Assembly: GCA_029288475.1 (NCBI GenBank)
Contig: JARIHA010000024.1
Span: 1-6,007, forward strand
Length of the DNA: 6,007 bases
Reading direction: 5' to 3'
Origin: Candidatus Tayloriibacteriota bacterium
Lineage (GTDB): Bacteria; Patescibacteriota; Minisyncoccia; Phycocordibacterales; JARIHA01
The translations under genes were made by a program, and so were the position numbers. Shown piece by piece: positions 1-5,621 of the stretch; position 1 is the stretch's first letter; the number at the start of each line of letters is the position of its first letter. The notes beneath the pieces were generated by a model. It did not search any database. It was not told the DNA's origin and saw nothing but the letters and a program-made list of their open reading frames with translations.

Positions 1-1
1 T

Positions 2-979
2 CGAATGCGAGACAAGATCATCTCATTTTTCCGTGAGTACATGCACAAGAATGATTTCGTAGAAATTGAGACGCCAATTCTCATGAAAGGAACCCCTGAG
101 GGATCACGAGAATATATTGTGCCTTCACGAATTGAAAAAGGAAAGTTCTATGCTTTGCCTCAATCACCTCAGCAGTTCAAACAGCTTTCCATGGTAGCTG
201 GATTTGAAAAATACTTTCAAATTGCCCGCTGTATGCGAGATGAAGATCTTCGCGGTGATCGTCAGCCTGAATTCACTCAGCTCGATTTTGAAATGTCTTT
301 CGTTGATCAGGAAGATATCCTCAGTTATACAGAGCCGATGTTTATTGAGCTTGTGAAGACACTTTTCCCAGAAAAAACTATTTCTCAATTGCCGTTTCCT
401 CGCATCACTTATAAAGAATCGATGGAGAAGTATGGCTCAGACAAGCCTGACCTAAGAAAAGACAAAAGCAATCCAAACGAACTGGCATTTGCCTGGATCG
501 TTGATTTTCCAATGTTTGATAAGGATAAGGATGGCAATATTCAAGCGGCCCACCACCCGTTTTGTTCAATCAAAGAAGAGGATATGCCTAAGTTTATGAA
601 AGGAGAAGATCTTTTCTCTATTCGAGCAAATTCATATGACTTAGTTTTAAACGGTTACGAACTCAGCTCTGGAAGCATTAGAATTCACAAACAGGAGGTT
701 CAGCAAAAAGTATTCGAGCTTCTAAACATAAGCAAAGAGGAGCAAATGAAGAAATTTGCCCATATGCTTGAGGCCTTTACCTTCGGTGCACCACCTCATG
801 GAGGATTTGCTCCTGGAATAGACCGTATTGTAATGCTTCTCATGGGAGAGCCAAACATTCGTGAAGTGATCGCTTTTCCAAAAACGGGAGAGGGGAAAGA
901 TCTTATGATGGATGCTCCTTCTGAAGTAAGTGAAACACAGCTCCAAGAGCTTGGCATCAAGGTTTCAGCAAAGAAATAA
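2..979 (+). CDS. aspS: Aspartate--tRNA ligase (AspRS), 3' part, 5' end outside the window
   Basis: Cytoplasmic class II synthetase that activates aspartate with ATP and charges tRNA-Asp. The frame is open to the window edge. The ATG at 5 is probably an internal methionine, because the sequence around it aligns with the start of the catalytic domain (Arg-Met-Arg-Asp), and the N-terminal OB-fold anticodon-binding domain must lie upstream. Counting from that Met, I see motif 1 (IETPIL, 21-26), the TPEGSREYIVPSR segment (30-42), the QSPQQFKQ aspartate-site segment (53-60), motif 2 (RDEDLRGDRQPEFTQ, 78-92) and motif 3 (GAPPHGGFAPGIDRIVMLL, 261-279). The C-terminal IAFPKT region is intact. The bacterial signature YGSDKPDLR (143-151) runs almost directly into FAWIVDFPMF (162-171). 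E. coli AspRS carries a GAD domain of over 100 residues there, so that insertion is missing. The stop is TAA, and scpA follows after 33 nt. Whether the enzyme is discriminating or also charges tRNA-Asn cannot be judged without the N-terminal domain. Confidence 0.96.
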   Translation, partial: RMRDKIISFFREYMHKNDFVEIETPILMKGTPEGSREYIVPSRIEKGKFYALPQSPQQFKQLSMVAGFEKYFQIARCMRDEDLRGDRQPEFTQLDFEMSFVDQEDILSYTEPMFIELVKTLFPEKTISQLPFPRITYKESMEKYGSDKPDLRKDKSNPNELAFAWIVDFPMFDKDKDGNIQAAHHPFCSIKEEDMPKFMKGEDLFSIRANSYDLVLNGYELSSGSIRIHKQEVQQKVFELLNISKEEQMKKFAHMLEAFTFGAPPHGGFAPGIDRIVMLLMGEPNIREVIAFPKTGEGKDLMMDAPSEVSETQLQELGIKVSAKK

Positions 980-1012
980 AATCATCATTCGAACAAAAAG
1001 ATCTTTGATTAT

Positions 1013-1756
1013 ATGCAAACAGAATCCAGATTTCATATCAAGACTCATGTATTTGAAGGACCACTGGACCTTCTTCTTAGCTTGATTGAAAAAAGAAAAC
1101 TTCTTATCAATGATATATCACTCGCCAAAGTAACCGATGATTATATTGCTCATATTAGGCAGTTCGAGCAATATCCAATTGCAGAAAGTGCAAACTTCAT
1201 TCTTATTGCATCTGCACTTCTTCTCATTAAATCCAAGTCTCTTCTACCAAACCTTGAACTCTCAGAGGATGAGCAGGGAAGTATTGAAGATTTGGAAAAA
1301 CGCCTGAAAATCTATCAAAGAATGAAGGAACTCAGTTTGCATATAAAGAATCAATTTGGAAAAGAGATCATTTTTCCGAGACAAGAATCTAAGAACATTG
1401 CTCCGGTCTTCTCACCCGAGCCAGAGATCAATCCACTCGGTATTTTTATGGCACTTAAAGAGGTAATAAAAAACTTGCCAAAAAAGGAACTTATTCCTAA
1501 GGCGATTGTCCGGCAAGTGGTCAGTCTTGAAGAAATGATCGAAACATTGACGGTCCGAATAAAGACAAGCTTGAAAATGAGTTTCCGAGAATTTTCAAAG
1601 ATGGGAAAAGAAGACAAGGTCAATGTTATCGTTAGTTTTCTAGCCATGCTAGAATTAGTGAAACAAGGAATCGTAAGCGTCAGCCAAGAAAGCCGTTTTC
1701 AGGATATTGATATTCATACTGAACACATTGGTGTGCCAAATTATGGCGGCAACTAG
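1013..1756 (+). CDS. scpA: Segregation and condensation protein A (kleisin ScpA)
   Basis: ScpA is the kleisin subunit of the SMC-ScpAB condensin. It bridges the SMC heads, binds ScpB, and helps compact and segregate the nucleoid. The 247-residue length is normal for the family. The N-terminal signature FEGPLDLLLSLIEKRKL (14-30), followed by NDISLAKVTDDYI (33-45), is diagnostic. The helix FILIASALLLIKSKSLLP (62-79) is the next conserved block. A variable charged linker (about 84-140) leads to a C-terminal winged-helix-like region (about 180-232) with FLAMLELVKQGIVSVSQ, the part expected to contact the SMC head. The ATG at 1013 is the first in-frame start after the aspS stop, which lies in the same frame. 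No Shine-Dalgarno sequence precedes it. The stop is TAG, and scpB follows after 45 nt. smc itself is not in the window. Confidence 0.95.
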   Translation: MQTESRFHIKTHVFEGPLDLLLSLIEKRKLLINDISLAKVTDDYIAHIRQFEQYPIAESANFILIASALLLIKSKSLLPNLELSEDEQGSIEDLEKRLKIYQRMKELSLHIKNQFGKEIIFPRQESKNIAPVFSPEPEINPLGIFMALKEVIKNLPKKELIPKAIVRQVVSLEEMIETLTVRIKTSLKMSFREFSKMGKEDKVNVIVSFLAMLELVKQGIVSVSQESRFQDIDIHTEHIGVPNYGGN

Positions 1757-1781
1757 GGCTGATTTATATAAAAAATTTGAT

Positions 1782-1787
1782 TATATT
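1782..1787 (+). promoter_or_regulatory. Possible -10 box upstream of scpB
   Basis: TATATT (five of six to TATAAT) lies in the 45-nt AT-rich scpA-scpB gap, and predicted initiation near 1794-1795 would leave a leader of about 7-8 nt. At 17 bp spacing the upstream hexamer is CTGATT, a weak -35 (three of six). In such AT-rich DNA a chance match is quite possible, and scpB may simply be read from the scpA transcript. Confidence 0.22.
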
Positions 1788-1801
1788 TTTATCGTAATTT
1801 C

Positions 1802-2377
1802 ATGACATTAGATGCACAATTAGAAGCGGTACTGTTCTTCAAAGGAGAAGCAGTTTCCATCAAATATCTGTCCTCACTCTTCAAGAAAGAACCTGCGGAA
1901 GTAGAGGCTGCTTTACTTGTGCTTTCGGAAAAACTCACAGGAAGAGGAATAACACTCGTCAGAAAAGAAGACGAAGTGATGCTTGGCACAGCTTCTGAAC
2001 TCTCTTCGATCATTGAAAATTTGACTCGAGAAGAACTTACTCGTGATCTAGGAAAAGCTGGTCTCGAGACATTAGCTATTGTTCTTTATCGCGGGCCAAT
2101 TAGCCGACGCGAGATCGACTACATTAGAGGAGTAAACTCAAACTTCATCCTGAGAAATCTTATGGTCCGGGGACTGGTTGAAAAAATTCCTTCACCTACA
2201 GATCAAAGAAGCTTTCTATACAAGCCTACGTTTGAACTAATTACCTTTATGGGACTAAAGCATATTGAAGACCTGCCAGAATACCAAGCACTCCGTACTG
2301 AAGTAGAACAGTTTGAACAGGCTACAAAGGAAACTGAGAAAGAAAACGACGATAAACCACTTCCTAATACCAATTAA
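1802..2377 (+). CDS. scpB: Segregation and condensation protein B (ScpB)
   Basis: ScpB dimerises and binds the ScpA linker to regulate the SMC-kleisin ring. The 191-residue protein shows the usual two winged-helix domains. The first (about 4-75) begins LEAVLFFKGEAVS. The second (about 82-155) holds the family hallmarks LETLAIVLYRGPISRREI (88-105), IRGVNSNFILRNL (108-120) and RGLVEKI (123-129), followed by FLYKPTFELITFMGL (137-151) and the LKHIEDLPE end (152-160). A polar, charged tail (about 165-191) is probably disordered. The ATG at 1802 is the first in-frame start after an in-frame TGA at 1778-1780, and no Shine-Dalgarno sequence precedes it. A TATATT box lies 14 nt upstream of the start. 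Adjacency to scpA supports the call. The carboxypeptidase gene starts 10 nt after the TAA stop, so the two are very likely co-transcribed. Confidence 0.94.
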   Translation: MTLDAQLEAVLFFKGEAVSIKYLSSLFKKEPAEVEAALLVLSEKLTGRGITLVRKEDEVMLGTASELSSIIENLTREELTRDLGKAGLETLAIVLYRGPISRREIDYIRGVNSNFILRNLMVRGLVEKIPSPTDQRSFLYKPTFELITFMGLKHIEDLPEYQALRTEVEQFEQATKETEKENDDKPLPNTN

Positions 2378-2387
2378 AACAGAGCCT

Positions 2388-3368
2388 ATGAAAATCAGAT
2401 CTGCAGAACTTTTTCTTTTTGCCGCCACGCTTTTTTGCGGAATTTTTCTGCTTAACAGTGGAAGGGTAAAGGGTGAAACAATAACTACAGCGATCAAAAA
2501 AGATCCAGTACCCATAACAGTCGGAGTAGCAGCTTTTTCAGCACTTGATCTCCAGGCAAAAGCAGCTTACGTATACGACTTGAAAGAGGGCAAAGTACTC
2601 TATGCAAAAAATGAAAATGCTCCACTGCCACTTGCTTCTCTTACAAAAATAATGACTGCAATGGTGGCCACAGAACTCCTACCAAACACATCGACAATAA
2701 CAATTCATGCTGATGATCTAAAGCAGGACGGGGATAACGGCTTGTTCTTGTGGGAGAAATGGAACTTCCGAGATCTGCTGGATTTTACCATGACCGTATC
2801 ATCAAATGATGGGGCACACGCCATCGCATCTGCCGCTGGCGCATTAAGCACTCTTCCTATTAATCCTATTGAGAGCGGAACAACTACAAACTCTTCTGAT
2901 ACGTCTATTCCCGAACAACAATTCATTGCCGAAATGAACAAAAAAGCAAATAATCTTGGCTTAATAGATATGAGTTTTACCAATGAAACAGGGCTCGATA
3001 CCAGCACTACCACTAACGGTGGTTATGGATCTGCAAAAGAGATCACTCAGCTTTTTTCAGATCTCATTACACAAAATCCTCAACTTCTAGAAGCAACGAC
3101 GCATAAAAATCTCACTCTCACTTCTCAAAGCCAAATAACCCATACGATCAAAAATACTGATACAGCGGTGAATATAATCCCATCCTTGATTGCTTCCAAA
3201 ACAGGCTACACGGATCTTGCTGGTGGCAATCTGATCATTGCCTATGATGCAGGAGTCGATCATCCGATCATTGTTTGTGTATTAGGATCGAGTATTGATG
3301 GCCGATTCACTGATGTAAAGAAGCTCACAGACGCAAGTCTTACCTACTTTTCCCCTTTGTCGAAATAA
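2388..3368 (+). CDS. dacA: Serine-type D-alanyl-D-alanine carboxypeptidase (DacA / PBP5-like, peptidase S11)
   Basis: A low-molecular-weight penicillin-binding protein predicted to remove the terminal D-Ala from peptidoglycan pentapeptides outside the cytoplasmic membrane. The chosen start gives 326 residues opening with a signal-anchor-like segment (MKIRS, then a hydrophobic run at about 7-23). Starting at the in-frame ATG at 2313 would add 25 polar residues ahead of it and overlap scpB by 65 nt, so 2388 is preferred. All three catalytic motifs are present: SLTK (84-87, with nucleophile Ser84), SSN (138-140) and KTG (271-273, in ASKTGYTDLAGG). The C-terminal beta-domain and amphipathic anchor of E. 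coli PBP5 are absent, because the protein ends about 50 residues after KTG. Anchoring is therefore probably N-terminal. A Ser/Thr-rich stretch (about 153-176) between SxN and the conserved FIAEMN helix looks like an insertion. The gene sits between scpB (10 nt) and mraY (24 nt). The exact paralogue name is uncertain, but the S11 family is secure. Confidence 0.9.
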   Translation: MKIRSAELFLFAATLFCGIFLLNSGRVKGETITTAIKKDPVPITVGVAAFSALDLQAKAAYVYDLKEGKVLYAKNENAPLPLASLTKIMTAMVATELLPNTSTITIHADDLKQDGDNGLFLWEKWNFRDLLDFTMTVSSNDGAHAIASAAGALSTLPINPIESGTTTNSSDTSIPEQQFIAEMNKKANNLGLIDMSFTNETGLDTSTTTNGGYGSAKEITQLFSDLITQNPQLLEATTHKNLTLTSQSQITHTIKNTDTAVNIIPSLIASKTGYTDLAGGNLIIAYDAGVDHPIIVCVLGSSIDGRFTDVKKLTDASLTYFSPLSK

Positions 3369-3385
3369 CAAAGAACAAGTATAAT
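3357..3385 (+). promoter_or_regulatory. Predicted sigma70-type promoter of mraY
   Basis: A perfect consensus -10 box TATAAT (3380-3385) lies 17 bp downstream of TTGTCG (3357-3362), which matches the -35 consensus TTGACA at four of six positions. The -35 box overlaps the last codons of dacA. A start about 7 nt past the -10 box falls at 3392-3393, which is the mraY ATG, so the transcript would be essentially leaderless. This is a sequence match only. Read-through transcription from dacA is equally possible. Confidence 0.5.
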
Positions 3386-3392
3386 CTCATCC

Positions 3393-4481
3393 ATGGTCAT
3401 CATAGATATCGTAAAAGTGTTTATACCCTCCACTATCGCCTTTATCATAGGCATAGTCATTTCTCCTCTTCTAATTCACTACTTGTATAAAAACGAGATG
3501 TGGAAGAAAAAATCAGGAAAAGTATCAATGGACGGCAAGGAAACACCCATATTCAACGGTTTACATAAGGAAAAAGAAGTTGGCACACCACGGATGGGAG
3601 GAATCGTAATCTGGCTTTCTGCATTCATTACTATTATTCTTTTTTGGCTTATCGCAAAAATCTTTCCAACCAGCGCGACAGCTAAAATTGATTTTCTCAG
3701 TAGAAATCAGACATGGATTCCTCTTTTTACCTTAATAGGAGGCTCGTTAGTTGGGCTTATTGATGACTATCTAGAAATTAAAGGAAACGGCGGACACATT
3801 GCGGGAGGCCTTTCTCTTAAAAAGAGAATTCTGGTTGTTGCATTTATAGGCTTCTTGTGCGCCCTTTGGTTTTACTTCAAGCTTGACGTATCTACAGTCG
3901 GACTTCCTCATGTCCTTGGCCTTCAAGCTATTAGTCTTGGTTGGCTTTTTATTCCATTCTTTATTGCAGTCATGGTCTTCATCTATTCTGGAGGAGTCAT
4001 TGATGGTATCGATGGCTTAGCTGGGGGAGTATTTGCCATTACCTTTTCTGCTTATGCGATTATTGCCTTTTATCAACACCAAGTAAATTTAGCTGCCTTC
4101 TGTACCGTAGTAGTAGGAGGAATACTCGGTTTTCTTTGGTTCAACATTCCGCCTGCTCGCTTCTATATGTCTGAAACAGGAACCATGGGTCTCACCATCA
4201 CTCTTGCTGTAGTTGCATTCATGACAGACTCGCTTGGCGGGGGACACGGGATTTTAGCTCTACCTATTATTGCTTTCCCTCTGATAATAACAACTCTCTC
4301 AGACGTTATACAAATAATTTCCAAAAAAATACGAAACGGCAAAAAAGTCTTTCTCATTGCGCCACTTCATCACCATTACGAAGCAAAAGGCTGGCCTCCT
4401 TACAAAGTAACTATGCGATATTGGGTTATCAGCATCATTTTTGCCATCATGGGGATCATCTTTGCTCTCGTTGGATACTAA
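3393..4481 (+). CDS. mraY: Phospho-N-acetylmuramoyl-pentapeptide-transferase (MraY)
   Basis: Polytopic membrane enzyme that transfers phospho-MurNAc-pentapeptide from UDP to undecaprenyl phosphate, giving lipid I on the cytoplasmic face. The 362 residues contain about ten hydrophobic segments. Recognised motifs are GTPRMGG (64-70), the catalytic IDDY (123-126), DGIDGLAGG (204-212), GFLWFNIPPARFYM (246-259) and the MraY-specific APLHHHYEAKGW (323-334). Three active-site positions differ from the usual family pattern. DDYxK reads DDYLE (Glu128), the NLTDG Asn is not conserved (GVIDG, 201-205), and the Mg-binding Asp of GDTGS is Glu261 in SETGT. The HHH motif and MurG/FtsW neighbours favour MraY over another polyprenyl-phosphate transferase. 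The ATG at 3393 is the first in-frame start after the dacA stop, which is in the same frame. No Shine-Dalgarno sequence is seen, and the -10 box ends 7 nt before the ATG. Confidence 0.95.
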   Translation: MVIIDIVKVFIPSTIAFIIGIVISPLLIHYLYKNEMWKKKSGKVSMDGKETPIFNGLHKEKEVGTPRMGGIVIWLSAFITIILFWLIAKIFPTSATAKIDFLSRNQTWIPLFTLIGGSLVGLIDDYLEIKGNGGHIAGGLSLKKRILVVAFIGFLCALWFYFKLDVSTVGLPHVLGLQAISLGWLFIPFFIAVMVFIYSGGVIDGIDGLAGGVFAITFSAYAIIAFYQHQVNLAAFCTVVVGGILGFLWFNIPPARFYMSETGTMGLTITLAVVAFMTDSLGGGHGILALPIIAFPLIITTLSDVIQIISKKIRNGKKVFLIAPLHHHYEAKGWPPYKVTMRYWVISIIFAIMGIIFALVGY

Positions 4482-4486
4482 ACTTG

Positions 4487-4495
4487 TGGTATGAT
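4487..4495 (+). promoter_or_regulatory. Predicted extended -10 promoter of ftsW
   Basis: The mraY-ftsW gap contains TGGTATGAT, an extended -10 element (TG, one base, then TATGAT at 4490-4495, five of six matches to TATAAT). No convincing -35 box is found at normal spacing, as is often the case for extended -10 promoters. Predicted initiation near 4502-4503 is 1-2 nt before the ftsW ATG. GATAAT at 4493-4498 is an overlapping alternative -10. Sequence match only. Confidence 0.4.
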
Positions 4496-4503
4496 AATGA
4501 AAT

Positions 4504-5601
4504 ATGAAAACGCTGAAAGCAGATAAACCCTTTCTTCTCAGTGTGATTCTTCTTATGGTAGCGGGACTGACGATATTCAGCTCTGCATCTCTTGGACTCC
4601 TGGCACGAAATGGCCCTAGCTTTACTTCAGTATTTCTAAATCATATTATTTTTGGCTTTGTACTGGGGACAATCGCAATGATTATAACCTCCAAGATACC
4701 TTATCGATTCTGGAGAAAAAATGCACTCTATATTTATATTGGCTCACTTTTTTTTACCTTATTGGTATTTGTACCGCATCTTGGTTTTGCTCACGGAGGA
4801 GCACATCGATGGATACTGATCGGCTCATTCTCGTTTCAACCCTCTGAATTCTTGAAAATTGGGTTTCTTGTGTACACCGCCGCCTGGTTTTCAGGCATGA
4901 AAGATAAAGTAGAAAATTTCCGCTACGGAATGCTGCCATTTCTTATCATATCTGCCATTACAGGAGCAGTCATGCTTGCCCAACCAGATACCACCACTTT
5001 CATGGTAATGTTCTTTGCTGGATTGGTAATGCTCATTTCAGCAGGAGATAAGCTTCGACACGTTGCACTACTTTTTTTAGCCGGAGTAGTGGCGATCGGA
5101 GTTCTCGCAATATTTCGACCTTACGTAATGCAAAGAATTACTACTTTTATGAATCCTGCGGATGACCCTCAGGGATCAGGCTATCAAATACAACAATCGC
5201 TCATTGCAATTGGCTCAGGAAGAATAACAGGAAGAGGATTCGGCCAAAGTATCCAGAAATTCAATTTCTTACCTGAACCAATTGGAGATTCAATCTTTGC
5301 TGTAGCAAGCGAAGAATTCGGTTTTATTGGTGCAGTCAGTCTCATTTTTCTTATTGTATTCTTTACCATGCGAGGACTTAAGATCGCGGCGCGTTCAAAA
5401 GACTCCTTCGGTGGACTTTTAACAATCGGAATTGTTATACTTATCACTGCTCAGTCGTTTATCAATATTGGCGCAATGCTGGCAGTTCTGCCGCTTTCAG
5501 GATTACCGCTCATTTTCGTCAGTCAGGGCGGATCGGCACTTCTTTTTGCCCTAGCGGAAGTAGGTATCATTCTCAATATTTCAAAAGGTTCTCGAGTATA
5601 G
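4504..5601 (+). CDS. ftsW: SEDS-family peptidoglycan glycosyltransferase FtsW
   Basis: Integral membrane lipid II polymerase expected to act at the division septum with a class B penicillin-binding protein. The 365 residues form about ten hydrophobic segments, in the shorter half of the family. Conserved SEDS features are HRWILIGSFSFQPSEFLK (101-118), the extracellular GYQIQQSLIAIGSG (226-239), GRGFGQSIQKFNFLPEP (243-259), and GDSIFAVASEEFG (261-273), in which Asp262 matches the essential catalytic Asp. Near the C terminus, SGLPLIFVSQGGSALL (332-347) matches the usual SYGGSS-containing motif, with Gln and Ala at two positions. RodA is the main alternative, and FtsW is preferred because the gene lies between mraY and murG. 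The ATG at 4504 directly follows an in-frame TGA (4498-4500), so no longer start is possible. No Shine-Dalgarno sequence is present. The stop is TAG, and murG begins 20 nt later. Confidence 0.92.
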   Translation: MKTLKADKPFLLSVILLMVAGLTIFSSASLGLLARNGPSFTSVFLNHIIFGFVLGTIAMIITSKIPYRFWRKNALYIYIGSLFFTLLVFVPHLGFAHGGAHRWILIGSFSFQPSEFLKIGFLVYTAAWFSGMKDKVENFRYGMLPFLIISAITGAVMLAQPDTTTFMVMFFAGLVMLISAGDKLRHVALLFLAGVVAIGVLAIFRPYVMQRITTFMNPADDPQGSGYQIQQSLIAIGSGRITGRGFGQSIQKFNFLPEPIGDSIFAVASEEFGFIGAVSLIFLIVFFTMRGLKIAARSKDSFGGLLTIGIVILITAQSFINIGAMLAVLPLSGLPLIFVSQGGSALLFALAEVGIILNISKGSRV

Positions 5602-5621
5602 AAACCATAAACAGAAATTAT

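Noticed and set aside
5..7. ATG at 5 as the true start of aspS
   Set aside because: The frame is open upstream to the window edge, and the sequence begins at the catalytic domain, so a full AspRS needs an OB-fold domain further upstream.
693..699. Perfect Shine-Dalgarno-like AGGAGGT inside aspS
   Set aside because: No start codon follows at a usable distance and it encodes conserved AspRS residues. It is used only as evidence about SD avoidance.
980..1012. AATCA...TGATT inverted repeat after aspS as a terminator
   Set aside because: The stem is only 5 bp, AT-rich, with a 21-nt loop and no U-tract, and scpA starts immediately after it.
2313..2387. A longer carboxypeptidase starting at the ATG at 2313
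   Set aside because: It would overlap the end of scpB by 65 nt and put 25 polar, basic residues before the signal-anchor segment. The ATG at 2388, 10 nt after the scpB stop, gives a normal exported N terminus.
3393..4481. mraY gene as a WecA/TagO-type transferase
   Set aside because: The APLHHHYE motif, GTPRMGG and the position beside ftsW and murG are MraY features, despite the active-site substitutions.
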